Origin: Thermodesulfovibrio yellowstonii DSM 11347
GTDB taxonomy: Bacteria > Nitrospirota > Thermodesulfovibrionia > Thermodesulfovibrionales > Thermodesulfovibrionaceae
DNA length: 64,000 bases
Direction: 5' to 3'
Assembly: GCF_000020985.1 (NCBI RefSeq)
Contig: NC_011296.1
Span: forward strand, 1,168,001 to 1,232,000
Shown here: positions 1 through 9,648 of the stretch, in pieces
Numbering within the stretch: the stretch's first letter is position 1
Layout: each line of letters starts with the position of its first letter
Translations under genes and position numbers: made by a program
The notes under the pieces: model-generated
Database searches by the model: none
The model's input: only the letters and a program-made list of their open reading frames with translations
What the model was told of the DNA's origin: nothing

Positions 1-1403
1 AGCTCCAGTTGACTGACTTTTTTAGATTGGAACTCAATTGGATATTTGCAGTTAAAACAGGCCATGCAGTAAATATCAGAATTAGGAATTACCTTTCTTA
101 ATCCTTCAATACTTAGATAACCAAGAGAGTCCGCTGTTGTGTATTTTCTTATTTCTTCAATTTTATGAGATGAAGCTATCAGTTCCTGTCTTGTTGGAGT
201 ATCTATTCCGTAAAAACAAGGACCTATTGTAGGAGGAGAGCTAATTCTCATATGAACTTCTTTCGCACCCCCAAGTTCTCTAAGCATTTTTACTATTTTT
301 TTTGAAGTTGTTCCTCTAACAATTGAGTCATCTATAACTATAACTCTCTTACCCCTCAAAGCATCTCTCACTGGATTAAGTTTTACTTTAACTCCAAAAT
401 GTCTAATGCTTTGTTTTGGCTCTATGAATGTTCTTCCAACATAGTGATTTCTTATTAATCCAAACTCAAAGGGAATTCCGCTTTCTTCAGCATATCCCAA
501 AGCTGCCGGTACACCTGAATCAGGAACAGGAATAACCAGATCAGCTTCAACCGCATGTTCTCTTGCAAGCTGCCTACCAAGTTCTTTTCTTACTGTGTTT
601 ACACATATATGATCAAAAATATAACTATCTGGTCTGGCAAAATATATAAATTCAAAAACACAGTGAGCTGGTTTAACAGAATTAAATATCTTGATTGAGT
701 TTAATCCATTTTCATTGATTATCAGCATCTCCCCTGGATTAATGTCTCTTATATAATTTGCTCCAATTAAATCAAAAGCACAAGTTTCAGAAGCAACCAC
801 ATAAGAATCTTTAATTTGCCCTAAGGCTAAAGGTCTAATTCCATAAGGATCTCTAATAGCAATTAATTCTGTTTCAGTCATGAGCAAAAGGGAAAAAGCT
901 CCTGATATTTGTCTTACTGCATTTGCAATCCTTTCTCTTGGCTCACCGCTTTTAGCTCGTGCAATAAGATGAAGAATTATCTCGCTATCAGATGTGCTCT
1001 GGAATATAGCTCCGTCTCGTTCAAGCCTTTGTTTCAGAGGGTCAATATCAATCAAATTTCCATTATGGGCAATTGCAATACTTCCAAGACTATATGTAGC
1101 CATTAGCGGCTGAACATTTTCTATAGTGCTTGAACCTGTTGTAGAGTATCTATTGTGACCTATTGCAATGTGTCCAGGTAGTTTTTTTATAACCTTCTCA
1201 TTAAAAATATCCGCAACAAGTCCTAAGGATTTTTCAAGAAAAAGCTTCGTTCCATCAGAAGAGCATATGCCAGCTCCTTCTTGTCCTCTGTGCTGAAGCG
1301 CATAGAGTCCAAGATAAGTTAAATTGGCAGCTTCAGGATGTCCAAAGATGCCAAATACACCACATTCTTCATGGATATTGTGAAAAAGGTTATCGTTATT
1401 CAT
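1..1403 (-). CDS. purF: Amidophosphoribosyltransferase, C-terminus cut by window edge
   Basis: First committed enzyme of purine synthesis: transfers the glutamine amide to PRPP, giving phosphoribosylamine. The start at 1403 gives [18 protein letters not shown]; the Cys of ECGVFG (about residue 14) is the N-terminal nucleophile exposed after propeptide removal in this family. A PRPP-binding motif [12 protein letters not shown] is read on the minus strand around 300-350. There are 467 codons in the window, close to the usual ~470-480, so only a short C-terminus is missing. purH, purD and purC lie elsewhere in the window, so the purine genes are dispersed. The gene is divergent from the PEP-synthase-like gene. 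Confidence 0.95.
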   Translation of the reverse strand, partial: MNNDNLFHNIHEECGVFGIFGHPEAANLTYLGLYALQHRGQEGAGICSSDGTKLFLEKSLGLVADIFNEKVIKKLPGHIAIGHNRYSTTGSSTIENVQPLMATYSLGSIAIAHNGNLIDIDPLKQRLERDGAIFQSTSDSEIILHLIARAKSGEPRERIANAVRQISGAFSLLLMTETELIAIRDPYGIRPLALGQIKDSYVVASETCAFDLIGANYIRDINPGEMLIINENGLNSIKIFNSVKPAHCVFEFIYFARPDSYIFDHICVNTVRKELGRQLAREHAVEADLVIPVPDSGVPAALGYAEESGIPFEFGLIRNHYVGRTFIEPKQSIRHFGVKVKLNPVRDALRGKRVIVIDDSIVRGTTSKKIVKMLRELGGAKEVHMRISSPPTIGPCFYGIDTPTRQELIASSHKIEEIRKYTTADSLGYLSIEGLRKVIPNSDIYCMACFNCKYPIEFQSKKVSQLE

Positions 1404-1445
1404 TTTATAAAAAACCTTTTATTAAATTTTAACATACAAGAACTT

Positions 1446-1472
1446 TTGATTCCTATAAATTTTTGATATAAT
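1446..1472 (+). promoter_or_regulatory. Promoter of the PEP-synthase-like gene, probably leaderless
   Basis: TTGATT at 1446-1451 and a perfect TATAAT at 1467-1472, with a 15-bp spacer. The -10 ends only 3 nt before ATG 1476 and 9 nt before ATG 1482. There is no Shine-Dalgarno sequence, so transcription would begin at about 1479-1480 and the mRNA would be nearly leaderless. Confidence 0.55.
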
Positions 1473-1481
1473 TAAATGGAA

Positions 1482-4400
1482 ATGAAACAGGTCATCTGGA
1501 GAGAGCTTGAAAAAATAAGCAGTATTTTTTCTTCCTATCCTGGAGTTCTGAAAAATGCCGTAAATTTAATTGAAAAATTAAAGCATTCAACTTATTCTCT
1601 TACAATAGCACAGGAAATAGAAAATCATTATATAAAATACGCAGGCTTTTATTTAAAAAATTCTCATGGATATGAGGCAACTTGCACATTAATTAATTAT
1701 TTAATTCAGGGTTTTCAACAAAGTGATGAAAAACAAGCATTTTTAAAGGCTATTTTGAAAATTATCATGAAACTTCTTGAAGAAGAAGAGGTGGTTAAAA
1801 ACTGCTCTTACAGAAAAATTATTTCAGATATTTTTGAATATTTAAACACCATTGAACTCTACCATTATATCCCTCAACTTGGAGTTTTGAAAAATATAGG
1901 CAAAGAAATCATAAAAAAAGAAATCAAAGATTCTCAATTAATGAATTCCTTTATAAAACTTTATCAAAAGTATATTCAGACATTTTATTCATTGTGTCTG
2001 TCAATTCCTTCCCCTGATGAGTATTTTAAAAAATTCTCTATTGAAGGAATAGATTTAATAAAGCCATTCTGTGAGTCTTTATTTAAGGAAATTAAAACAA
2101 CAGTTGAAGAAATTTCAAAAATTACTGACATTAATAGACTTCTTAGTCTTCCTTCTGATAAAGAAATTTTCAACAAATTCAGAGAAATTCCTAAAAAACT
2201 TTCAGATTCTGGTAATTCTTGGCTTAATCTGAAAGTTACAGCCTATTACTTACTATGGATAATGGAAAATCAACAGTTAAGAGAAATTCACGAGTTTTCT
2301 CTTAGAGAACTTGGAAGAATTATAAAAAATTTCTTACTACAGTCACAAAAACTTGATATTAAAAAATTTCTTACTTTTTTTGATATTGTTTTTTCTCAAT
2401 TTGATAAATTTTTCTATATATTTCCCGATGCTGTAATGTTTTCACTTGAAGATATAGGCGATGCTGTTTATAAATCAAACAATAAAGAAATTCTAAATTC
2501 TTATATAGAACATCTGATATTACTCGGATTTCATGCCCCTCAATTTAAAGGCTTTTATAACAATTACACGATAAATGTTAATCGTTATCATTTAATTAAT
2601 TTAAAATTATGGTTTAATTTAATTTCAAAAAATCCTGTAGACTCAAAAGACCTCATATCAGCCCTGTGTATTTATTTATTTTTTGGAGGTATTCATGTAA
2701 AGGATACAGATCTTTTCCAAAGAGAAATAACAAAATTTCTTAATTCAGATATCTCTCAGATATTTTATTTAGTCAAACCACTTTTAAAAAAAATTCCTGT
2801 TTATTTTAATGAAATAAATGCAGAAGGACACTTAAGAACAGTTTCTACACAGGTTGATGAAATTTTTAAAAGAAAAGATCCTCTTATGCATTTTATAAGA
2901 AAACAAATTCATGTAGAAAGCAGTCCTTTGCTGGTTGATGTAATGGAAAAAATAATAGAATTCTGGATTACAGGTGAAAGAAAAATTTTGGTAGACTATA
3001 TTCCAGAAGAAGTTTTAAGAGAGCTTGATTTTATAGATGAGCATTTCAAGGAACTTCAGCATTTATTTGAAAGGCTTTTGAATTCAAAAGAATTTGGGTC
3101 TATAGAGAAAATTCTTTCAACTTCAATAGATGTAATAGTCAATAAAATAGAATCTTATCCTGTCACAGATATCATTAAAACTAAAGCAGTTTTAGCGATA
3201 AGGCTATATCAGCTACTTTATGCAAAATATAAAACAGACTGCAAAGAAGTTGAAAGTTTCTTAAAAGAAGCTTTTTATCATGGATTACCTGATGCGAGTT
3301 TTTTAATTGAAGTTTTATCAGAACATTCTTTATTCAAAAAAGTGGAATCTACTGTAACATATCTTGAAATCCTGAAAAATATTATAGTTTCACCTGAAAA
3401 ATATGAAGCCTTTGAAGACATAACCCACAAAAGACATATAGTTGCAGGAATCCCTTCTGTATCAGGAAGATATAGCGAAAGAAAATTTAATGCTCTATCT
3501 GTTTATTTACGACTTGAAAGCTTGCTTAATACACTCCTTGATGAGCTTGAACAGTCTATAGACCTTAGCTTCATTACAAGAGCGACTCTTTTCAGAATAG
3601 AAAAATATCTTAAACTTTTCGGAAAAATTCTTGAACTTAATGGGATTTCTTCTCAAAAATACATTAATACTCTTTCAATGCTTTCCGTAGCTCTGGAGAT
3701 AAGGAGATTCACATTTTCGCAATATATGGACATTTTTAGAAATTTTACAGAATCAGTAAGCGACATAGTCAATACTTACTGCACCGCGCCCTATAAAAAA
3801 TGGCTTAAAAAAATAGTGATAAAAATTTCAAAAAATATTAAAAAAACTGAACTTGAAGAGTTTGAGCTAATAAATGCTCTTTCAGAAAAATTTTTAAGAG
3901 AAATGGTGGTCCAGTATCCTGGTTTAAGCCAGCTTGACAGACTTATCAGTAGAATTATAAAAGCTTCATACAATCAGGCAGAAAAACTTGAATACAAAGA
4001 CCTTGACCTTTTAATGACTTATGACCCTAAAAAAATTCTGTGTGACATTTATCATCCGAGAGAAGAAATTAATGATAGAATTCATCTCGGCAACAAAGGA
4101 CATAACTTAATTAAACTTGCATCTAAGGGAATCTCTGTGCCACCAGGATTTATTCTAACAACAGAAGTTTTCAGATGCAAGGAAGCAATAAATAATTTTG
4201 AACCCGTTAAAGAACATTTAAATAAAGAAATTCACTCAGCAATTAAAAGACTGGAGGCATTTACGAAAAAAACTTTTGGTGAAGCATCAAATCCATTATT
4301 GGTCTCTGTAAGAAGTGGTGGAGCAATATCAATGCCTGGAATGATGAACTCTTTCTTAAATGTTGGAATTAATGAAAAAATCATAGAAGGACTTATAAAG

Positions 4401-5567
4401 CAAACAGGTAAACCGTGGTTTGCCTGGGATAGTTATAGAAGATTTTTGCAGTGCTGGGGAATGTCTTTTGGATTGGATAGAGATGAATTTGACAGTATAA
4501 TCAATGAGTTCAAGAAAAAATATAAAGCAGAACTTAAAATTCAATTTGCTCCTTTGCAGATGAAAGAAGTTGCCATAGCATATAGAGACTTTATTTTATC
4601 TAAGGGTATTTACATAGAGGAAGACCCATGGAAGCAGCTTAAAATAGCAATTTCTCAGGTTTTTAACTCATGGTATTCAAATAAGGCTAAAGCTTATAGA
4701 GAAATTCTTGGGATTTCTGAAGACTGGGGAACAGCTGTTGTAGTTCAAAAAATGGTATTTGGCAATCTTGATATAAACGCAGGCTCAGGTGTTTTGTTTA
4801 CAAGAAATCCAAAAGAATCCATGGATAGACTTGTATTATGGGGAGATTATACTACAGGAGCTCAAGGTGAAGATATTGTTTCAGGACTGGTGAAAACTTA
4901 TCCGATTTCAATAGAACAAAAAATAATTGAAGGAAGAATAAATGAAAAATCCCTTGAAGAAGCTTTCCCTGAAATTTATGAATCTTTAATAGAGATTGCG
5001 GAAAGACTGATTTATAAAGAAAGATGGGATCATCAGGAAATAGAGTTTACCTTTGAGGGAAGAGGTAAAAATGATTTATATATTCTTCAAACAAGAGAGA
5101 TGAGTTATGCTAAAAGAGAGCTTATGACAGTGTTTATTCCGACAGAATCGCTGAATGAAAACAGACTTGGAACAGGGATAGGCGTAAGTGGTGGAGCAAC
5201 ATCTGGAAGAATTGTTTTTGATGTGGATGATATAAAAGAGTTTAAACAACAGGATGCGCAAACTCCTGTTATTCTTGTAAGAGCAGATACTGTTCCTGAT
5301 GATATAGTGCATATTGCTTCTGCTGATGGAATACTTACAGCCAGAGGAGGTTCCACATCCCATGCGTCTATAATAGCTACAAAACTTGGCAAAACATGTG
5401 TGGTTGGTTTTTCAAAAATGACAGTATATCAGAGTGATAAAAAGTGTAGAATTGGCAAGAGAATACTTAAAAAGGGAGATTTTATAAGTATTGACGGTAG
5501 AAATGGTATGGTTTATCTTGGTAAACATTTAACACAAACCATTTATCTTTCATCTGAGTATTTTTAA
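1482..5567 (+). CDS. PEP synthase/PPDK-like protein with long N-terminal extension
   Basis: The C-terminal third resembles pyruvate phosphate dikinase/PEP synthase. An ATP-grasp-type domain starts near residue 870 (NKGHNLIKLASKG; then VSVRSGGAISMPGMMNS). A phosphohistidine swivel domain follows (GGSTSHASIIA, His near residue 1295). The protein stops after the swivel, so the TIM-barrel PEP/pyruvate-binding domain of true PPDK is absent. The first ~870 residues are helical and unrecognised apart from HIVAGIPSVSGRYSERKF near 650-670. It may phosphorylate a substrate other than pyruvate, or act with a partner; the function is not known. ATG 1476 is an alternative start, but 1482 fits the promoter better. 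It is followed by a GAPDH-like gene 20 bp downstream, suggesting a link to lower glycolysis. Confidence 0.8.
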   Translation: MKQVIWRELEKISSIFSSYPGVLKNAVNLIEKLKHSTYSLTIAQEIENHYIKYAGFYLKNSHGYEATCTLINYLIQGFQQSDEKQAFLKAILKIIMKLLEEEEVVKNCSYRKIISDIFEYLNTIELYHYIPQLGVLKNIGKEIIKKEIKDSQLMNSFIKLYQKYIQTFYSLCLSIPSPDEYFKKFSIEGIDLIKPFCESLFKEIKTTVEEISKITDINRLLSLPSDKEIFNKFREIPKKLSDSGNSWLNLKVTAYYLLWIMENQQLREIHEFSLRELGRIIKNFLLQSQKLDIKKFLTFFDIVFSQFDKFFYIFPDAVMFSLEDIGDAVYKSNNKEILNSYIEHLILLGFHAPQFKGFYNNYTINVNRYHLINLKLWFNLISKNPVDSKDLISALCIYLFFGGIHVKDTDLFQREITKFLNSDISQIFYLVKPLLKKIPVYFNEINAEGHLRTVSTQVDEIFKRKDPLMHFIRKQIHVESSPLLVDVMEKIIEFWITGERKILVDYIPEEVLRELDFIDEHFKELQHLFERLLNSKEFGSIEKILSTSIDVIVNKIESYPVTDIIKTKAVLAIRLYQLLYAKYKTDCKEVESFLKEAFYHGLPDASFLIEVLSEHSLFKKVESTVTYLEILKNIIVSPEKYEAFEDITHKRHIVAGIPSVSGRYSERKFNALSVYLRLESLLNTLLDELEQSIDLSFITRATLFRIEKYLKLFGKILELNGISSQKYINTLSMLSVALEIRRFTFSQYMDIFRNFTESVSDIVNTYCTAPYKKWLKKIVIKISKNIKKTELEEFELINALSEKFLREMVVQYPGLSQLDRLISRIIKASYNQAEKLEYKDLDLLMTYDPKKILCDIYHPREEINDRIHLGNKGHNLIKLASKGISVPPGFILTTEVFRCKEAINNFEPVKEHLNKEIHSAIKRLEAFTKKTFGEASNPLLVSVRSGGAISMPGMMNSFLNVGINEKIIEGLIKQTGKPWFAWDSYRRFLQCWGMSFGLDRDEFDSIINEFKKKYKAELKIQFAPLQMKEVAIAYRDFILSKGIYIEEDPWKQLKIAISQVFNSWYSNKAKAYREILGISEDWGTAVVVQKMVFGNLDINAGSGVLFTRNPKESMDRLVLWGDYTTGAQGEDIVSGLVKTYPISIEQKIIEGRINEKSLEEAFPEIYESLIEIAERLIYKERWDHQEIEFTFEGRGKNDLYILQTREMSYAKRELMTVFIPTESLNENRLGTGIGVSGGATSGRIVFDVDDIKEFKQQDAQTPVILVRADTVPDDIVHIASADGILTARGGSTSHASIIATKLGKTCVVGFSKMTVYQSDKKCRIGKRILKKGDFISIDGRNGMVYLGKHLTQTIYLSSEYF

Positions 5568-5587
5568 ATTAAACAAGGAGGTTTAAA

Positions 5588-6814
5588 ATGACTGAATCTA
5601 TTCTGGGTATTAATGGATTGGGACGAATTGGTAAACTTACCCTATGGCATCATATTGGTAGAAAGCATTTCTCTCAGATTGTTGTTAATCTTGGTAGAAA
5701 GGTTGGTAAATCATTGCAGGATGTGGCTTTCTATATTGAGCATGACTCTACATATGGCAGGCTTCATAACTATCTTTATGGCTATCATTCAAAATCAGTT
5801 ATAGAAAAAGTAGATGAAGCAAATTCCATAATTGTTATTGATGGAGTTCCAGTAAAGATTCTTACAGAGAATAGAAATCCAAAGGATATAGGATGGGGGA
5901 AATACGGCGTAAGACTTGTGGTTGATACAACAGGAAAATTTCTTGATCCTACGCTGCCATCGGATTTAAAGGAAGGTTCTGTAAGAGGACATCTTGAGTC
6001 AGGAGCATATAAAGTATTGGTTAGCGCACCTTTTAAAATAAAAGATAAAGCTAAGGAAATTCCAGATGATGCAGTAACAGTAATAATGGGAATAAATGAA
6101 GAAATGTATGAAAGTAAAAAACATTTAATCATCTCAGGTGCTTCTTGTACAACAACATGCCTTGCCCATATGATGAAACCACTTCTTGACTATTTCGGTG
6201 CAGAAAGAATTCTCAGTGTTTCAATGGCAACAGTTCATGCAGTAACAGCATCTCAGCAGGTGCTTGATAGGGTACCTAAAACTGATGCAAAGGATTTAAG
6301 AAAAATACGTTCTGCTATGAACAACATAATACTTACAAGCACTGGTGCAGCAAAAACGCTTGCACTTGTTTTACCTGAGATGAAAAATATTGGTTTTATA
6401 GCTCAATCAGTGAGAGTTCCTGTTGTGACAGGTTCATTGATAATACTCGTTGTAGCTTTTAGAGATGAAGAAAGCAATATTATTGATGGAGACCTGATAA
6501 ATAAAATCTATCAGGAGGCTGCTGAAAGAGAAAAAAGAGGATATCTGCTTTTCACTGATGATCAGAAAGTATCCACGGACATAATTGGATTTTTCGGACC
6601 AGCAGCAATAATTGAAGGTAGCGAAACACACACAAGAACCGCCATGATTACACTTGATATATCAAAAATGTGTAACATTGGCTCACCTGTTACTGATAAA
6701 TTACAAATTCCTGTAACCCAGGCAGTGATATATGGCTGGTATGACAATGAACTTGGTAGTTATACAAACATGCTTGGGGACTTAACAGTAAAAGTTTCTG
6801 GAGATGTTTATTAG
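5588..6814 (+). CDS. Divergent glyceraldehyde-3-phosphate dehydrogenase
   Basis: Rossmann motif INGLGRIGKL at residues 8-17, catalytic Cys187 in SGASCTTTC, and catalytic His217 in VHAVTASQQ. The C-terminal WYDNELGSYTN matches the family's WYDNE motif. At 408 aa it is longer than ordinary GAPDH (~335), mainly through insertions before the catalytic Cys. The usual SNASCTTNC is changed to SGASCTTTC. The Asp that normally reads the NAD ribose (in NDL) is replaced by an NLGRK segment, which could favour NADP (inference). A strong Shine-Dalgarno site (AAGGAGG) precedes ATG 5588. It may be a paralogue working with the upstream PEP-synthase-like protein rather than the main glycolytic enzyme. Confidence 0.85.
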   Translation: MTESILGINGLGRIGKLTLWHHIGRKHFSQIVVNLGRKVGKSLQDVAFYIEHDSTYGRLHNYLYGYHSKSVIEKVDEANSIIVIDGVPVKILTENRNPKDIGWGKYGVRLVVDTTGKFLDPTLPSDLKEGSVRGHLESGAYKVLVSAPFKIKDKAKEIPDDAVTVIMGINEEMYESKKHLIISGASCTTTCLAHMMKPLLDYFGAERILSVSMATVHAVTASQQVLDRVPKTDAKDLRKIRSAMNNIILTSTGAAKTLALVLPEMKNIGFIAQSVRVPVVTGSLIILVVAFRDEESNIIDGDLINKIYQEAAEREKRGYLLFTDDQKVSTDIIGFFGPAAIIEGSETHTRTAMITLDISKMCNIGSPVTDKLQIPVTQAVIYGWYDNELGSYTNMLGDLTVKVSGDVY

Positions 6815-6845
6815 GAATATGTTAAAGTTCTAAAGGAGGTAAAAA

Positions 6846-7151
6846 ATGATTGCACAATTTAGTATAATTCCTTTAGGAGTTGGGGTAAGTGTCAGTCAAT
6901 ATGTAGCAAAAGTTATAAAAGTAGTTGATGAAAGCGGACTTCCCTACAGACTTCATGCAATGGGAACAATTATTGAGGGAGAATGGGATGAAGTAATAGG
7001 ACTGATAAAAAAATGTCGGGATATATTAATGAATGAAGTGGAAAGAGTGGTTATTGATATAAAGATTGATGATAGAAAAGGTGCTAAAGGAAGAATTGAA
7101 GCAAAAATTAAGTCAGTTGAAGAAAAGCTTGGGAAGCCTTTGAAAACATGA
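6846..7151 (+). CDS. MTH1187 family thiamine-binding protein
   Basis: Small 101-aa protein matching the MTH1187/YkoF-like (DUF77) family: an N-terminal beta strand IAQFSIIPLG, the segment LHAMGTIIEGEWDEV and the tail IDIKIDDRKG. Family members form ferredoxin-like tetramers, and some bind thiamine or its precursors. Preceded by AAAGGAGG. Its stop overlaps the start of the Usp gene by 4 nt, so the two are translationally coupled. No thiamine gene is adjacent; thiD lies 53 kb away, so a thiamine role is only family knowledge. Confidence 0.85.
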   Translation: MIAQFSIIPLGVGVSVSQYVAKVIKVVDESGLPYRLHAMGTIIEGEWDEVIGLIKKCRDILMNEVERVVIDIKIDDRKGAKGRIEAKIKSVEEKLGKPLKT

Positions 7152-7984
7152 ATATAGAAAGAATTTATGTTGCCATAGATTTTAAATCAGCTACACCTCT
7201 GGTGCTTTCGCATGCAGTATGGCTTTCTCAAACTTTTGATTGCAGGAATCTCTGCCTTTTTCATATTATGGAATATACACTGACTCCACCAGCATATTTA
7301 ACACCTTACATTAATAAAGAAAAGAAAAAAATAGAAGAAAAATTAAAAAAACTGGCAGAACAACTTGTTCCATATATAACTAATATTGACGTCAAAGTTG
7401 TTTTTGGCAGACTAATTGAAAGCATTAAGGAAGTCATAAAGAATGAAAACAGTTTTGCTGTAATAGGGTTTAAAACACATATTACAAGACCTTCTACTTC
7501 TGAAAGAATTCTTAAAGGACTTAAAGTGCCTGTTCTTATTGTAAAAGGAGAAGATTTTAAAGAAATAAATCCAGAATATATCAAAATAAAAAAGATTCTA
7601 TGTCCTATTGATTTTTCTGAACATTCTTTAAGAGCCTTAACTATCGCTCAAACTATAGCGAAAAAATGGCATAGTGAATTGAGAGTTTTACATGTTGTGC
7701 CTGAACAAAAAGTTAAAGGCATTATTGAAGAACCTGAAGAAATAGAAAAATATATTGATTACTTAAAAGAAAACGCTCAGGAACAATTTAAAAAAGTAAA
7801 CAAAACTTTAAATTATGAAATTCTTTCAGGAATTCCTGCAGATGAAATAATCAAGAAATCCAAAGATGTAGACCTTGTTGTAATAGGTTCAAAGGGAAGG
7901 TCTTATACTGAAGCAATTATAATCGGAAGTGTAGCTGAGTCAGTTATAAAGAATTCACTAAAACCTGTTTTGCTTATTCATTAG
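7148..7984 (+). CDS. Tandem universal stress protein
   Basis: Cytoplasmic protein of 278 aa with two UspA domains (about residues 1-138 and 145-278). The second domain carries the nucleotide-binding-type motif VVIGSKGRS followed by GSVAESVIKNS. The first domain has VIGFKTHITRPSTSERIL, a degenerate version, so only the C-terminal half may bind ATP. It overlaps the MTH1187 gene by ATGA, indicating co-expression. Usp proteins respond to starvation and other stress; the specific role is not evident. Confidence 0.88.
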   Translation: MNIERIYVAIDFKSATPLVLSHAVWLSQTFDCRNLCLFHIMEYTLTPPAYLTPYINKEKKKIEEKLKKLAEQLVPYITNIDVKVVFGRLIESIKEVIKNENSFAVIGFKTHITRPSTSERILKGLKVPVLIVKGEDFKEINPEYIKIKKILCPIDFSEHSLRALTIAQTIAKKWHSELRVLHVVPEQKVKGIIEEPEEIEKYIDYLKENAQEQFKKVNKTLNYEILSGIPADEIIKKSKDVDLVVIGSKGRSYTEAIIIGSVAESVIKNSLKPVLLIH

Positions 7985-7999
7985 TTGATATTTTATAAT
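7970..7999 (+). promoter_or_regulatory. Promoter of the MOSC-mog-ccdA operon, leaderless
   Basis: TTGCTT at 7970-7975 and TATAAT at 7994-7999 with an 18-bp spacer. The -10 ends 6 nt before ATG 8006 and no Shine-Dalgarno site is present, so the transcript should start at the start codon. Confidence 0.6.
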
Positions 8000-8005
8000 T
8001 GTGAT

Positions 8006-8440
8006 ATGTCTGCAAAAGTAGTCTCAATAAACATCAGCCAAACAAAAGGCACAACAAAAAAGCCTATTGGAGAAGCCATAGTTGTTGAAAACTATGGAAT
8101 AAAGGAAGATGCCCATGCAGGCTCTCACTGGCATAGACAGATAAGCCTTTTATCTCAGGAAAGTATCCAAAAAATGAAGGATAAGGGCTTAAATCTTAAT
8201 TATGGAGACTTTGCCGAAAACATTACCACCGAAGGTATTGATTTATCAACTCTTCCAGTGGGAACAAAACTCAAGATTGGTGAGATAATTTTAGAGATAA
8301 CTCAGCATGGCAAAAAATGCCACAGCAAATGTGAGATTTTTAAAATAGTGGGAGATTGCATTATGCCAAGAGAAGGAGTATTTGCCAAAGTAATAAAAGG
8401 TGGGAAAATTAAAGTGGGAGATGAAATAATAAAACTATGA
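8006..8440 (+). CDS. MOSC domain protein
   Basis: A 144-aa MOSC-domain protein. MOSC domains occur in molybdenum cofactor sulfurases and in stand-alone proteins that handle sulfur for metal-sulfur cofactors. Visible features are the N-terminal VVSINISQTKGTTKKP, the GDFAENITTEGIDLSTLPVGT core and a Cys at HGKKCHSKC. A start at TTG 7985 is possible, but ATG 8006 gives the normal MOSC N-terminus and lies 6 nt after a TATAAT box. It overlaps mog by 4 nt, which supports a molybdopterin role. Confidence 0.87.
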   Translation: MSAKVVSINISQTKGTTKKPIGEAIVVENYGIKEDAHAGSHWHRQISLLSQESIQKMKDKGLNLNYGDFAENITTEGIDLSTLPVGTKLKIGEIILEITQHGKKCHSKCEIFKIVGDCIMPREGVFAKVIKGGKIKVGDEIIKL

Positions 8441-8919
8441 AATACAAAGTTGCAATTATAACTGTTTCTGACAAAAGTTCAAAAGGACAAAGAGAAGACT
8501 TAAGCGGGAAAGTTATTGAAGACATGGTTTCATCATGGGCAGAAGTTATTTCCTACAAAATTGTTCCTGATGAGAAAGATTTAATAAAAAAGGCAATAAT
8601 TGATGAGCTTGATAAAGTAGACCTCATATTAACTAATGGTGGAACAGGGTTACATCCACGAGATGTTACACCTGATGCAACTCTTGAGATTATTGAGAAA
8701 GAAGTTCCAGGTATTGCTGAGGCAATGAGATTGGTGGGGCTTGCTAAAACAAAAACTGCCATGCTTTCAAGAGCAGTAGCAGGAATTAAAGGAAAAACTT
8801 TGGTAATAAATCTTCCGGGTAGTCCAAAGGCTGTTAGAGAATGCCTTGAAGTTATCATAGATGCCCTTCCCCATGCCATTGACAAACTTAAGGGAGACCC
8901 ATCTGAGTGTAGTAGATGA
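8437..8919 (+). CDS. mog: Molybdopterin adenylyltransferase (MogA/MoaB family)
   Basis: A 160-aa MoaB/Mog fold enzyme that adenylylates molybdopterin before molybdenum insertion. Diagnostic motifs are TNGGTGLHPRDVTPDAT (residues ~66-82), the acidic substrate loop IPGIAEAMR-like segment and INLPGSPKAV. It overlaps both the MOSC gene and ccdA by 4 nt, so three genes form one unit. moaC lies 40 kb away on the other strand. Confidence 0.92.
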   Translation: MKYKVAIITVSDKSSKGQREDLSGKVIEDMVSSWAEVISYKIVPDEKDLIKKAIIDELDKVDLILTNGGTGLHPRDVTPDATLEIIEKEVPGIAEAMRLVGLAKTKTAMLSRAVAGIKGKTLVINLPGSPKAVRECLEVIIDALPHAIDKLKGDPSECSR

Positions 8920-9593
8920 ATGAAGTAACTTTTACAGCTGCTTTCTTAGGTGGCATTATAAGCTTTTTTTCTCCCTGTATTCTCCCATTACTTCCTGTTT
9001 ACATTTCACTTTTTTCAGGACTTTCTACAGCTGAATTGTCAGTGGGCAATTCTCGTTTGCGTATTTTTATTTATACTCTAATATTCATTGCTGGTTTTTC
9101 TACAGTTTATCTTGCTCTTGGAGTCGGAAGTTCTTTCATTGGAACACTTTTTTTTGATTATCAGGATTACTTAAGAATAATAGGTGGAGTTTTTCTTATT
9201 TTATTTGGATTAGTTCTCATAGGTCTAATAAAGTCAGGTTTTTTTGTGAGAGAATTCAGATTAAATGTTAAAGCGCAGAAATTTGGTACTCCCGTAGGAG
9301 CATTTCTTATAGGAGTAGGATTTGCCGCTGGTTGGTCTCCCTGCATTGGTCCTGTGCTTGGCAGCATTCTTATTTATTCAAGCATGAGTGGCAGTATTGT
9401 GTCAGGAATAAAAATGCTGGGAGCTTACTCTATGGGAATAGCCATACCTTTCCTGATTTCTTCATTATTAATTGATACAGTCATGCGATATCTAAGAAAA
9501 TTCATGAAAATTTTTAGGTGGATTAATTATCTCATAGGAGTCTCTCTGATAATTCTTGGATTATTAATGATTTCAGGTATCTTCACTGTTTGA
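8916..9593 (+). CDS. ccdA: Cytochrome c biogenesis protein CcdA (DsbD-type)
   Basis: A 225-aa inner-membrane protein with about six transmembrane segments. The two Cys-Pro motifs FFSPCILPLLPVY (near residue 20) and GWSPCIGPVLG (near residue 145) are the redox pair that moves electrons from cytoplasmic thioredoxin to the periplasm for cytochrome c maturation. It starts by overlapping mog by 4 nt. The partial VKOR-thioredoxin gene at the window end is another membrane thiol-redox gene. Confidence 0.92.
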   Translation: MNEVTFTAAFLGGIISFFSPCILPLLPVYISLFSGLSTAELSVGNSRLRIFIYTLIFIAGFSTVYLALGVGSSFIGTLFFDYQDYLRIIGGVFLILFGLVLIGLIKSGFFVREFRLNVKAQKFGTPVGAFLIGVGFAAGWSPCIGPVLGSILIYSSMSGSIVSGIKMLGAYSMGIAIPFLISSLLIDTVMRYLRKFMKIFRWINYLIGVSLIILGLLMISGIFTV

Positions 9594-9619
9594 ATTTTTG
9601 TGATTTTTCTCTATATAAT
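9590..9619 (+). promoter_or_regulatory. leuS promoter
   Basis: TTGAAT at 9590-9595 overlapping the ccdA stop, and TATAAT at 9614-9619 with an 18-bp spacer. The leader is about 23 nt and contains GGAGG at 9640-9644, 4 nt before ATG 9649. Confidence 0.55.
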
Positions 9620-9648
9620 ACTGCAAATAATACATTTATGGAGGTGTG

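Noticed and set aside
5076-5392. Two minus-strand frames inside the PEP-synthase-like gene
   Set aside because: Antisense shadows over the conserved swivel domain.
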